NCBI GenBank assembly: GCA_947561585.1
Contig: CANNZV010000839.1
Span: forward strand, 310,001-374,000
DNA length: 64,000 bases
From: Caprella mutica
Taxonomy: Eukaryota; Arthropoda; Malacostraca; Amphipoda; Caprellidae
Direction: 5' to 3'
How positions within the stretch are numbered: position 1 is the stretch's first letter; every line of letters begins with the position of its first letter. The position numbers and the translations under genes are program-made. The notes beneath the pieces are model-generated. The model was not told where the DNA came from. It did no database searches and saw only the letters and a list, made by a program, of their open reading frames with translations. Positions 11,466 through 23,758 of the stretch are shown in pieces.

Positions 11466-14254
11466 CAGCTCTGAAATTAACTCATGATAACCAGTAAGTT
11501 CATTTTGTTCCAACATTTTAATCTGTTTTGTTCTCAAAACTACTTTCAGTACTCAATGTGCATGAAGTTATGATATCGCTGGCTCTATGAGATCGAAGTG
11601 GGTTTTGAGCTTCGACGCAATTTCGTTCGTACGCTAAGTTTAACGCCTCATCCTGATTTTTAGAGGTTGAACCAGTCTCCTGTTTTTTTTAGCAGCTTTC
11701 CACACTTATAAAAACGATTCACTATCAAATCTTTTTCAATTGATGAATTAGTCACATCTTCTTTTAGAAGTATGATCACTATAATTCAATCTATATAAAT
11801 GATACAAAGTCTGAATTTGAGATCTATAAGCTTATAAGAATAGGAAGATTTGACACTTGCCACTATTGATATACTATTTATTGTATCAAACATCGACACC
11901 CAAAACTGGTTGCCCTGATTGTAGAACACCCTGTATTATATTCGGTGGGATTATTATTTAAAATTGTATATTATCATATTCATTCTAGTTGCGTTCTATA
12001 TGCTGATAATTATGATACTAATAAAGAATGTAAATGTTAAAATTAAAGTAAAGTACATAGGCTATATTTCATCAGCATAAGGGTATTATTGGGCAGATCG
12101 GGTATTTGCCATTATGGCGTACAGTGACATAACATTCAATATATAGAAAACTTCTTTCATCATTTTTAATGCATCATTGCTAAGCTATATAGTATATATT
12201 AACTTTACAAAATTAATAATATAATTTAATTATTACTTTTATAAGTTGAATAAACCGGTTCTGTATTATGATGAAAAGCGTCACAATGATCAAAGTTAGC
12301 AAACTGCCATGGACTTTATTTATTATGTAAATAACAAATGTACGAAATTGCAAAACGGTCAAAATAATGTAGCTTGTTTTATATGTATTCTTTTGCCAGA
12401 TCGCATTTATATATATTCAATATGTATATATTATATTGTGGCTTCTGCTATCAAAATAATGACAATAGTTCTCAATCTGCTTGCATCTCCTTGGAAATGA
12501 CTTCGATTGGCACTTCAGCTAAAACGAGATATTCTGAGCCAACTAACAGTTATTTCAGTATATCTACATATTTATAATGCGGTGTACGGACAACTGCCAT
12601 GCGAAAAATATAACCATGGCCTTTGTCCGCATGGCAGTGGTCCTAGAGCCATATAATGTATAAAACAAGTCATGACAATTCAATGGAATAATTTGAAAAA
12701 GTATTTGTAGAAAAACTAAATTTACTCACAATATAATCAACCTGAAGAACGTGATACTATTTAAAAAAAATTAAAGATAGTTTTGTTAATTATGAAATGC
12801 ATGCACGCGTACGTCATACAAAACTCAAGATCAATAATTATTATAAAGTTCCTGGTTAAGGTTTTCTACTTCAATGCTTAAAAAAAATTATTTATTAGAT
12901 CAATAATAAATTGAATGAATCATATTATTTAACTTTTTAAATAGAATATAATTCAAACACTTCATCAATATATCGTATTCAAACACCGCCACCGCATCCT
13001 CTTGTACATCTCAAAGGAAGTCCTCTCGAGTTTTCTGTCTCCCAATCTTGGTATGATTAGAGAGAGTCTTCTGAAGAGACAAATAGCAACACACTCATGC
13101 ATCCTTGATTAAACTCGCTAGATGCTGACTTCTGCTTCTCATGCTGATATTGGAAAGGAATACTGCTTCCCATAGCTGTTTGTTTGCTCAATGAAGGGGC
13201 ATATTGTTACTTCCAGGTGAATTTCTTTTCATTTTAGATAGTTTATGTTATCGGTGTATTCATGACAAGTATTATGATTTTGTTGAAGTTTGTTCATTAT
13301 TACAGAATATGGTAACTGTTCTAATTTGGATGTTAATTAATATATATACACTCTTTTCTTATTGTGTTGGTGCTGGAGTAAAAATACCATATTTTTGTTA
13401 ATATATATACATATTTCCAATAATTGTTCTGCAAAAATAGGATAATATAGCATTTGTTATTAATATCAGAGTTTTTAATATCTACAATCCATTATCATAT
13501 ATTATGTTTAGGATAAATGATCACATGCATGTAATCGCTCCTTATTACCAATATAGTTAGAGCGCTGTGAAAGATGATCAATATTCTTCCGATTTTTTTT
13601 TTTCACAGAAGCTGTTGCTTAATTCAACCGTGATAGTACAGCAAGATAAACGATGTATTGCAATTTCAAACGATGCATTGTAAATTAAATTTGTTCCAAT
13701 ATTGAAACCTTTAAAATATTACAAAATTATTGAATTTATGCAACCCAAAATTCGTATTGCAACAAAAACTTAAACATTCAAATTAAAAAGTTTGTTATCC
13801 CTGTTTTTTTGTGTTTAGAAAGAATAGAAAATGGAAAACAATTAATATTTATTTCGATTATCAACTACTTCAAAGGAATATAGTAAGGATGTCCGACGAA
13901 CGTTCCAGTTGCAATAAATATTATCGTATAAGTTCGATAATGCTCGATAGTAATTTATCATCGTTGAAATGTGTATTTTATTATCTATTATCGTCTAGCA
14001 TAGGGTAAATTACTGTTCAATGACGACTATTAAGCACGATCATTATCAACGAAGAACGTCGATAATTTACAGTAATCGTTTATCAGTCAACGGACAGAAG
14101 ACATGCGCAGTGCTGGTTTCAAACCGTTCTCAATTCATAGACTTAGAGAACTTGATAAAATCGAATGATGTAAATGTATATTTTGAGAACAGTGTTAGAG
14201 GTGGAGGATGTTCATTATTTTCTTTTATGTCTCTAATTTTTTAATAATAAAAAT
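11466..14254. other. AT-rich non-coding DNA with repeat debris
   Basis: Besides the hairpin at 12588-12643, it holds an isolated GAACACCCTGTA (about 11923), which resembles a mariner terminal repeat without a visible partner. No gene is seen. Confidence 0.65.
12588..12643. repeat. 16-bp inverted repeat with one mismatch
   Basis: GGACAACTGCCATGCG (12588-12603) pairs with CGCATGGCAGTGGTCC (12628-12643), one mismatch, around a 24-base loop. ACTGCCATGGAC occurs again at about 12302, suggesting a small repeat family. Confidence 0.8.
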
Positions 14255-14770
14255 ATGTCCTCGATTTCAAATTTATCCTATAATACAAGGCATGCAAATG
14301 ATCCACTGATTCAGCCTCTTGGATTGACTTCAACAGAACACAGTGTGTACTATTCTGCAGCTAAGACCCGGAACGCTTTACCACCAAATATAAAAGAAAT
14401 TTCATCTTTGTATAAGTTTAAGGTTGCTCTAAAACGATTTTTAATCAATAATTATGTAAGTTAATAACTATAATGATTTACTTTTTGTGCTGTGATTTGT
14501 ATACTTTGTTCCATTTTTGTAGTGATAGGATTAGGCGTGATACCTATATTGTTTGATTTGATATGTTGTTAAATGTACTTTGTAGCATAGCCCATCATCG
14601 AGTTTATACTGAGCATTGATACAAGTTAGTGACCTGACGTATCTCTTGTATTTTTAGTGAATGTAAATTAATATATATGTTGTTGAATATTTTTTTAATT
14701 TTGGCTCGAAAATTCCTGGTTAACAAGAATTATATAAGAGTTTGATGGATTGATGTATCTCTTCTTCAAT
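14255..14770 (+). mobile_element. Probable LINE (jockey/CR1-like) 3' end
   Basis: The open frame 14255-14464 contains SYNTRHANDPLIQPLGL, then STEHSVYYSAAKTRNALPP, NIKEISSLYKFKVALKRFL and a stop. YNTR, a Y..A..YN.LP..IK-like block and a terminal F+..LK++L helix are typical of the extreme C-terminus of reverse transcriptase ORFs in jockey/CR1-type LINEs. The AT-rich stretch to about 14770 would be the 3' UTR. Nothing recognisable of the RT palm lies upstream, so the copy is 5'-truncated, as is usual for LINEs. The right boundary is a guess. Confidence 0.6.
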
Positions 14771-16480
14771 AAATATTTATCCTTATCCTAATCAAATATC
14801 GAAAAGTGATTTGAATCTAGAACTACACACATTTGTGCATTTGTGTGCATGCATGTGTAATTAAGTTGAACAAATTTATGTCCTATCATACATTACTTCA
14901 TCAACGAATCCGCACATTAACTCATTTATATTAGGTTGGAATGAAATTTAGCTTACATCAGTCAATTATTATTTAATTTTAAAATCTTAGGACAATGCAT
15001 ATGAAAAGGATTAAAAATTAGAACAATTACATCAGATCATTTCAGGACAACTATTTTACACAAAAGGTAAATATATTATAAGCATTTAGTCAGAAATAAT
15101 TTTACAATTTTTATCCACCGTGGTAACTGCAGGTAGGGTTTTATTTTTTAATAGTGAATTCTTGAATTTCAAGTTTAGAAGGCTCACAGCTTTCATTAAC
15201 AACCGCCTCTTCATTTTCCTCATCCATTTTTTGTAAGTGCAGCCACTTTGTGTCCCTTTTCGTCACATTCTTTGGTAAGTGACTCTACTCAAGGAACAGT
15301 TTTCCTAAGTTAATGACCACTGTCATGAATGGTGTTGAAATCTGTTAGTTAGCTACTTTCATGTAGTTACTTCTCTGAAGTCTTTTGTATTAATTTCTTT
15401 TGACATTAATGGTTTAAATAATTACTAATAGTTCTTATGTTTAATTTGATCAATTGGAAATAGATTTGCAGATGAGGGAAACTTTAAAATGGCATATATA
15501 GATGCATAAATACAAAACATTCTTGCATTCTTGATGGTCATTATTTTCAATGCAGAAATTTCATTTTAAAGTAAGGATAAATTATGATCTAATCACAGTC
15601 TGATATCGAGTGTAAAAAGTAGGCTATAACAAATTGATGGAAAATAGTATAAAGTATAATTACTTTATGTACTAGTATAATTTATACAAATAGTATAAAT
15701 TCGACTCTAAATAATAAATGATTACTTACGATGAATTATAATTATTTTCGATGGTAAATGTCAAATGAATAGTTTACTATAAAGATATTAGTTTAGAACC
15801 AAATATGGATTTCCGAAAGTAATTTGATATATCCCGACGATAGTTTATTATCTTTGAATATCGACCATAAAATATAGTCAATGACGGGAAGACCATTGAC
15901 GACTTTGATTTTCTGCCTGGGCAGTGTTTGGGTTATTTAATTATTGTTGCTAAATATTGAGTTATTGAAAGAACTTAATATTCAAGATTAAACCAAAAGA
16001 TTTATTTAAAAAAAGTCCAATTAGATTACGGTGAATATAGTTTGAAGATGCACTTACCACTGCATCGAATCTTTTTGATGCACTTCTATATAGTGCATTG
16101 AATCTTTTCCCTGATGAAAAATTTAATATACATAGACATGAACTTAGGAATGTCCTAATCAAAGGTAGCATAATCAAGATTTTAGAGTATCTATAAACCA
16201 TTAATTAATTTGTTATCTTAGTAAGAAAAATTTCTATCATTAGTTAACTAAGTTTTCTGTGACTATATGATCTCCCGCAAGGTGCATTCAAATTGATGAA
16301 TACATCTAGAAAATGGTCAAAAATGTTTTATTATATTTCAAAGATAGATCTATGTTTGATTACTTTTTGGAATTCTTTCAGAAAATTGCTGAATTTTTTC
16401 TGCCTCACTTTTGCTGCATATTTGTAATAACTCAAACATTTGAGAGCAATGATAGTCTTCTATTCGGCACTTCGACTGCA

Positions 16481-16585
16481 ACTAAATATACAGTGTATCT
16501 ATTGTAACTATAGACAAACAGTGCCTCTATTGTAACTATGAATATAAAGAGCTTCTATTGTAACTACTGTATAGATACAGTGCCT
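16481..16585. repeat. 28-bp imperfect tandem repeat, about 3.5 copies
   Basis: CTATTGTAACTA recurs at 16499, 16527 and 16555, each followed by a diverged CAGTGCCT-like end. The third copy has a short insertion. Confidence 0.8.
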
Positions 16586-18930
16586 CAAATATGACTAAAG
16601 TAAGCAAAGTAATGCATACCTGTTCTGATTGTACTGGAATTAATATAATTTAATACAGACTCATTCTTCACTATGCTAAATATTTATGAGTGAATACTGA
16701 AATGACGACTACTTTATATTATTTCAATATCTAGATTATAAAAGAATGAATCTAATATCTTACTTATTCCTGTAGCTGGTTTTACATCTATTCAAGTCTT
16801 ATTGGTAACAACATTGTAATCAATTCAAAATTGTGTAATTGAATATGTTTTAAGTATATACATTATTTTGAATATTTTTCATACCTAGACTCTTGATAAT
16901 AATATTTCCAATCGTGCAAAATTTAAATATTTTCATCTTCAGAAAATGGATAACCATCCATTCATTCTGTATGTATATTTTTTATTTTTATTTCTTAAAA
17001 TAGATCAATAGCGTCCTGCAGGAACATTGGCAGGAACTTTCCTACTTATTTCCATATCATCTATAACCACTGAAAAAATTCTGGAAAGTATGTTGAATTA
17101 ATTCCTATCTGTCTTTAAATAAGTCAAGTGATTACAATCCTAAAACCAGTTTGAAATCGAAAATCCCTTCAACACGATGAACTCAACATTTCTTTCTAAA
17201 AGATTGTTAATTTTCAGGTCTCTATAGGTATAACTACTTCTGACTAATGTTATTTCAAGTCACATATATAGACAAGTGTTGAATATTATGAATATAATAT
17301 TATAATTATTCAAATAATAATACCGATATAGTCTGCTAACAGACATATTATTATTCATGCTACGTGTTCTTGCATTTTAAAATACGTTATTACACATCTG
17401 ATGATTAGTTGTGTCCTCCACTAACGTTCTTGATTCCTAATTATTAGAATTGATTACTGTATACTATTCTTCAAAATGTCATTCTTCCCTCCCACACCAA
17501 CTTTTTCGCTGTGATATCTCCTGTTAGGTTATATCTCTAAAGACCAAAAAAGAAAATTTAGAAATCTCCATAACCAAATCCTCTCCTGGTTCTGCAATTC
17601 ATGCTAGTGGTCTTAGCCATCTGCCTCATGGTTCTCCTTTCTACTAATCCTCTTGGATCTTAGAGTTAGACTGTGTTAGAGTTGGCTTCCACTCTTTGGA
17701 CGATCAGATAAGTCTCTTCTTCCATTTAAACTTTGTAATGTCTTACAAACTACTGAATAATTACAAATGCAGTATTTCCATAACTGAATATGTTTTCTTG
17801 CAAAGTGTATTGAACAACTATTGCTCTTAATTTACCTGATATATTTACAATATTCATCTTATTTTGAATTTTGATGTTTAGTTTGTAATTAGATTAAACT
17901 GTAGCAGAATCCATATAAAAGGTTTTCCATAACGAAATAGAGATTGAAATTAAATCATTCGATTCGATATCTGGCATTTCAGACGAATTTATCGCTGCTA
18001 ATGACTTACTTTATTATGCTGGTCCACTCAGGATCATTCGAAATGTGTTGAATACCTGAATATAATAAGTCTATATCTCAGATTGAGTTCCTTTTTACAT
18101 CTCCAGATACAATCCAGTCACCAAATGAAATACCGTCTCTCAGATGTCTCTGTTTATTAAACTATGACAGCAAATATGATAAAAATTTAACGTACTATAT
18201 ATAACATTAAACTATTTTCAACTATTTTGTCAGTTAAACTGATGTTTGACGTTTCATTTGAAGAATAGGAAAAAATAGGGATGAGATAAATTATTTTTTA
18301 ATGAATCACATTTATTTGTTGAAATATATACAATTTATAATATAAGCTGATGTAGCACAATGGTATAAGGTAGTATGAATGTATAGTAAGAGATTTTTCA
18401 TAAACTATATACGAATAACTATTGGTCAATCGGTACATGACTACTGCGCTAATTATAATTTAGAAAAAGTCTAATCGTGCATCAAAATGAGAACACATAA
18501 ATCTTTTTTGTAGTTTTATTCCATTGTTATGTTTTTGAATAGATAGTTAATTTACTTTCACAAGTCTTTGCAAGACTTACGATCACTCTGATGAAGAAAT
18601 ACTTTAGGAATGTATCTCTATAAGATTAAAGATGCTATAGAATTTCATAAGAGTAATACGAGAAATATAATTCAATTCTATAATTTTAGAGGATCTTCTA
18701 CTTATAAAAAGGAGTTAAGAAAATATGTTAGAGAGAGAGAGAGATATATCAAAGGTGATAAATACATGGAGATGATGGAAAGAATGGCGTTATATAATGG
18801 TCGAGTAATTAGAAGATTAAAAGAAATAAATTGTATTATGTGAAACAAAATTAATGAACCATAATAATTGTAAATGATTTATATACGAAGCGAAAGAATG
18901 AGATATATGGATGACATGAAAAGCCAAAGG

Positions 18931-19006
18931 GTGTTACAGAGTGTTCCAGAGAGTGTTCCAGAGATTGTTACAGAGAGTGTTACAGAAATTGTTCCCGAGA
19001 CTGTTT
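18931..19006. repeat. Imperfect GTGTTMCAGA tandem repeat
   Basis: Six or seven imperfect copies of a 10-16-bp unit based on AGTGTTACAGAG / AGATTGTTACAG. Confidence 0.75.
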
Positions 19007-21059
19007 GTTGTATATGCCGAAAGAACAGTATATTTATATATTAAATTGATCAGCTCTTTTAAAGGTAATGGATCTGAGTGTGGATAACAGAAAATGAATA
19101 TTATTTTGAGAAAATAAATTCAGTAAAATGAAGAGAGTATCTTATCCAATGTGAAGTTTACAAAGCGTGGTTTTAAATGGAGTGGCATATTGTGAAGAAG
19201 AGTGAAAGGTATGAAATTTTCTGTTGAAAATAACGGATTAAAAAGTATGAATAATGCAACATTGGCCAAAACGATGAAGTTGAAACGGTTGCATTTGCTG
19301 AGTGAGTGAAATTTTGTTAATGAAAATAATTTGAAGATGCCTTTGATGATGATAAACTGAAATGAGGTTTTTGGGAAGAATTATATGCATGTATATAGCG
19401 CAGTTAGTACTAAATGATGTTGAGTTTAGAAGAGCATGTATTATTAGAATATTCATTTGAATCGAGAGTACGATGAACAGGGAAATCATGTTATATTGAA
19501 GAAAATACGTAAACATCATAAGAATATAATAAAAATATAATTCAGTGTTAAATATATATCATTTTCTAACTCTATCTTAGCTATAGGAAAACTGTAAATA
19601 ATTAGATCATTGTTTTTTTAGCATGTATTATTAATGATGAAACTGTTGTACATTAATTTTGGATATACAGTATACATAGTGCATGGTATTTTTACTTATA
19701 TATGCAAAGTGAAGTCAATGAGGTAGACAATAATTATGCCTATGCGTTAACTATTAATAACTATAATTATGTGAACAGTGTACACATCATGTATATGTAA
19801 GTACTTAAACTGTACTTGTATTATTCATCATGTAAACATTTAAACAGTACTTCATTATCTCATCATGAAAATGGTTAATGAGTACCTAACATATTAAATA
19901 AGTGTTAAACGTACAGTACTATTTTCATGTACATTTTCTTATGAAGAACTACCAATATAGTACTTTTTATTTAGGAAATATATTATCTTAATAAGGTTTA
20001 AATATTTTCTTATTGTTTTTAATGGAAAAATATTGTCTTTAATTTTTTTAAATAGATATAGTTTTATATATACATAATACATTTAATTATAACTTTCAGC
20101 TACTAGCAAGTTACTTTACATGTCCCTTACCGTTGTAAGTTAAGAGTTAAAAGGACTTATGAATTAATTACACTGCTCGTTGAATCATGCTCTATATCAT
20201 CTTAAGAAGAACTGCTAATCTCCTTCTTACCCAAGTTAATATATTATTCAACATCACTTCACTCAGTGCGACAAAGAAAAAGTTTGTAAATAGGTTTGCA
20301 TAGAGCTTATGAAGAGACTCTTAATTACTATCAAACAAATAATGAATATATGAGAGATAAACTTAATGGCTTGATGGCACTTTTTCTTTTCATAGGATGG
20401 ATGGTGGAAAATGGGACACTTGGTTGTAAAACCTAAAATTTGTTATAATTGAATTAATTTTGAATAATGTCACTGTTATATGTTCTCAAAATATAACTAT
20501 AAAATAGAGACCTGTGAGAGCACCAAATTGAACAGAATTGATATACAGATTAGTAGAATCAGAAACTCAATAAAATGGACATGTCATATATTATATAGTA
20601 CTTATTTATATAGACTAATTTATCATATGTATATGTATATTTATTATTTTATATAATCATATATTTTTTACATTAATTCATATGTTTACCAATTGGTTCG
20701 TCTATTTATATACATATATAGACATCATATTAATATATTACGCTAAAAAAAATCATAAAATCGAATTGAAAGTTATCGTTCTCAACATATAGATATTTGA
20801 TCAAGGGAATCCTTGAGATAAAAAGTCATAATGATTCATAATAAATGTGTGGTGTCTGATTATTTCAGTATAAATAATTTTCATCATAAAAATAGTTCTA
20901 ATTACAATGCGAATAACTAAATTTATTTTGTGTTCCCTTTTTTACAATAAGTGTGTATTCATCTGACAGTAAAAATTGAAAATAACCATCGAACAAACTT
21001 TTGCTAAATGTCCAATATTTATCTGCGAATGTTTCAATCCAGTAACTTGTATAATTTGC

Positions 21060-21350
21060 ATTCACGCACGCAACGCTCCGCTCTAAAGACTCCCACCTAA
21101 ATGATTCGGTCAGCTATAGACGGATATTCGGTCTGCGACTCTCCACGCTTCGACAGCCATATACAGTAGCACACTCAGTCTCCTGCATCCTGTGCAGGCA
21201 ATCTCTGCACGCTTGTGGATGATAGTGGTGATAGTGTTTGTACTTGATCGGAAGTGTGGACACACAGTTACTCTCATATTGCTCGTTGATGCTTTTTTGG
21301 TGCGATATGCGTCACTTGATGTTATTATTTGAATTGGACTGGTAAACACA
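21060..21350. promoter_or_regulatory. GC-richer island, possible distal promoter or non-coding first exon
   Basis: A 290-bp tract is markedly richer in GC and CG dinucleotides than its neighbours. It contains an arthropod initiator-like TCAGT (21175-21179) and ends in a donor-like CTG|GTAAAC at 21341/21342. dpr exon 1 is preceded directly by a splice acceptor, so a 5' UTR exon must exist somewhere upstream; this tract is one positional candidate. No transcript evidence is available and a TE origin is equally possible. Confidence 0.25.
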
Positions 21351-22318
21351 TGTTGTTCGATATTTAATATTAAATTTTACGGAAATTAGCAGACAGAGAA
21401 TATACAGAACATGTTTAGCAAGATTGATCCAATATCGTATACATATATGTATAAATCTCCCGTTGAAATTATTGTATTGTTGATATACCTAATGCTTTTG
21501 TTTTATTTCATTTCAAATAAGTGATTTAAATTATACCAAAAACCCTAGATAGTGCAGTAGTTATTTATTAGTAAAACAGTTAATTAAATAAATGAATGTT
21601 ACAGAATATTTTTTTATAATGTGACAGTTAAAATTTATATTTTTTAAAATTTGAATGTGTAAAATATATTTACAATTATAATGTTAAAATAGTAAATAAA
21701 TAATCTTAACATACCCAATTTTTGAAAGAAGTATTTATATAGTTTATAAAACAATTTTTCTTTGCATCTTTGAAAATATTGAGCATCATATATATTTATA
21801 TATATGTCAGATTTAAAATTACCATTTCTGGTGCCAATGTATAATAAACATTAATAATAAATTTACTATATATCCACTACATTGTATTTTAAATGTAATT
21901 TTACTATTTTTAGCTATGTAGTATTTTTCAAGGTTTCGTGGAATTTACCTAACTAAATATAGTTCTGTAAAATGTGATCAAAGTTATTAATAATTTAACT
22001 TTAAGATGCCAATAAAGTAATCAGAAATAGTAATCATTAATTAATTATCGATTGCGCTTTAAGTTATTACCTATTAATATTCAATGAATATTTTATCACT
22101 TCTTTGCTTTTGAATAATATTAATATATCAATATCTATTTGGAAGCTAATTGGTACTAACGATAACTTTCATTCAAATTAGTTGAATATAGTTGAATATA
22201 TATACCCATTTGAATAGTTAAAGCTTTAGTAATTATTATAACAATTTAAAAATAAAACATGCTCTAAATATAAATACTTCTCATCAAACCAAAATTATAT
22301 TAACAAAAGTCACGTTTT

Positions 22319-23228
22319 GTAATATTTATATTGTTATATTATATTATTTATAATTTATATTATCATATTGTAGTATTTATATTGTCATATTATAGTATTT
22401 ATATTGTCATATTGTAATATTTATATTGCCATATTGTAGTATTTATATTGTCATATTGTAATATTTATATTTTCATATTATAGTATTTATATTGTCATAT
22501 TATAGTATTTATATTGTCATATTGTAATATTTATATTTTCATATTATAGTATTTATATTGTCATATTGTAGTATTTATATTGTCATATTGTAATATTTAT
22601 ATTTTCATATTATAGTATTTATATTGTCATATTGTAGTATTTATATTGTCATATTGTAATATTTATATTTTCATATTATAGTATTTATATTGTCATATTG
22701 TAATATTTATATTGTCATATTGTTATATTTATATTTTCATATTATAGTATTTATATTGTCATATTGTAGTATTTATATTGTCATATTGTAATATTTATAT
22801 TGTCATATTGTTATATTTATATTGTCATATTGTTATATTTATATTGTCTTAGTGTTATATTTATATTGTCATATTGTTATATTTATATTGTCTTATTGTT
22901 ATATTTATATTGTCATATTGTTATATTTATATTGTCTTATTGTTATATTTATATTGTCATATTGTTATATTTATATTGTCATATTGTTATATTTATATTG
23001 TCTTATTGTTATATTTATATTGTCATATTGTTATATTTATATTGTCTTATTGTTATATTTATATTGTCATATTGTTATATTTATATTGTCTTATTGTTAT
23101 ATTTATATTGTCATATTGTTATATTTATATTGTCTTATTGTTATATTTATATTATCATATTGTTATATTTATATTGTCATATTGTTATATTTATATTGTC
23201 ATATTGTTATATTTATATTATCATATTG
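22319..23228. repeat. 22-bp AT-rich minisatellite, about 41 copies
   Basis: A strict 22-bp period around the core ATTGTCATATTGT..TATTTAT. The first half (to about 22800) mixes variants with TTTCATATTATAG, TGTCATATTGTAG and TGTCATATTGTAA starts in a recurring three-unit (66-bp) order. The second half has switched to ATTGTTATATT units in which TCATAT and TCTTAT alternate, giving a 44-bp order. Because 22 leaves remainder 1 on division by 3 and no unit contains a + strand stop, long + strand frames stay open by arithmetic alone; they are not genes. Confidence 0.95.
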
Positions 23229-23758
23229 TATAGTTACAGAGAACCCATAGAAATGTTCTATAATTCAATATTCCTGATGAAATTCCATCGGTGTTATTAA
23301 TGTCAGTACATTAAATATATTCGATATTCAACATTAGGATGATGAATGTTTTCTCAATAGAGTACGGTAATGGTCTTCCTATTGTGATGTATCACATATA
23401 AATGATTAAAGTTGATGTGTTATACAATGAATATATAATGTTTCTATTACATGCACTGTCATTATTAATATTCTAAGAAGTTAATGGGGGTATTAGGTAT
23501 ATTGGATGTCTGTTTCAGCATTTATTGAACATAGATAATGTGTATGTTACGTTGTCATATCTGACAGTTGTATATATATTATTAACATGTACCACAGAGT
23601 ATTGAGGTAAACCACAATGCACACGCACAGCCCATGTCCACTACATTTTAAATTCGTATAAAGAAATTGAATCCAACTAAGCCAATCTAATATTCTGGCA
23701 GAAAGAAATCAGAATAATTCACATGGAGTTCATTCGTTTTTCTGCTTCATTTCTCCAA
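23229..23758. other. Non-repetitive spacer between two minisatellites
   Basis: About 530 bp of ordinary AT-rich DNA; nothing recognised. Confidence 0.7.

Larger units (their letters stand above)
14771..22318. other. AT-rich non-coding DNA
   Basis: Contains the small tandem repeats at 16481 and 18931 and the GC-richer island at 21060. An open frame at 18610-18843 (77 codons, rich in R, K and E) and a minus-strand frame at 15962-16201 show no recognised domain. Confidence 0.65.

Noticed and set aside
15962..16201. 79-codon minus-strand frame; its + strand complement looked faintly like a reverse transcriptase C-terminus
   Set aside because: The resemblance rests on a few residues across stops; not supportable.
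18610..18843. 77-codon + strand frame rich in Arg, Lys, Glu and Met
   Set aside because: No recognised domain, no splice or promoter context; AT-rich purine-biased sequence readily gives such frames.
22800..23300. 166-, 142- and 119-codon + strand frames rich in Y, I, L and C
   Set aside because: They are the 22-bp satellite read in successive phases; no independent coding signal.
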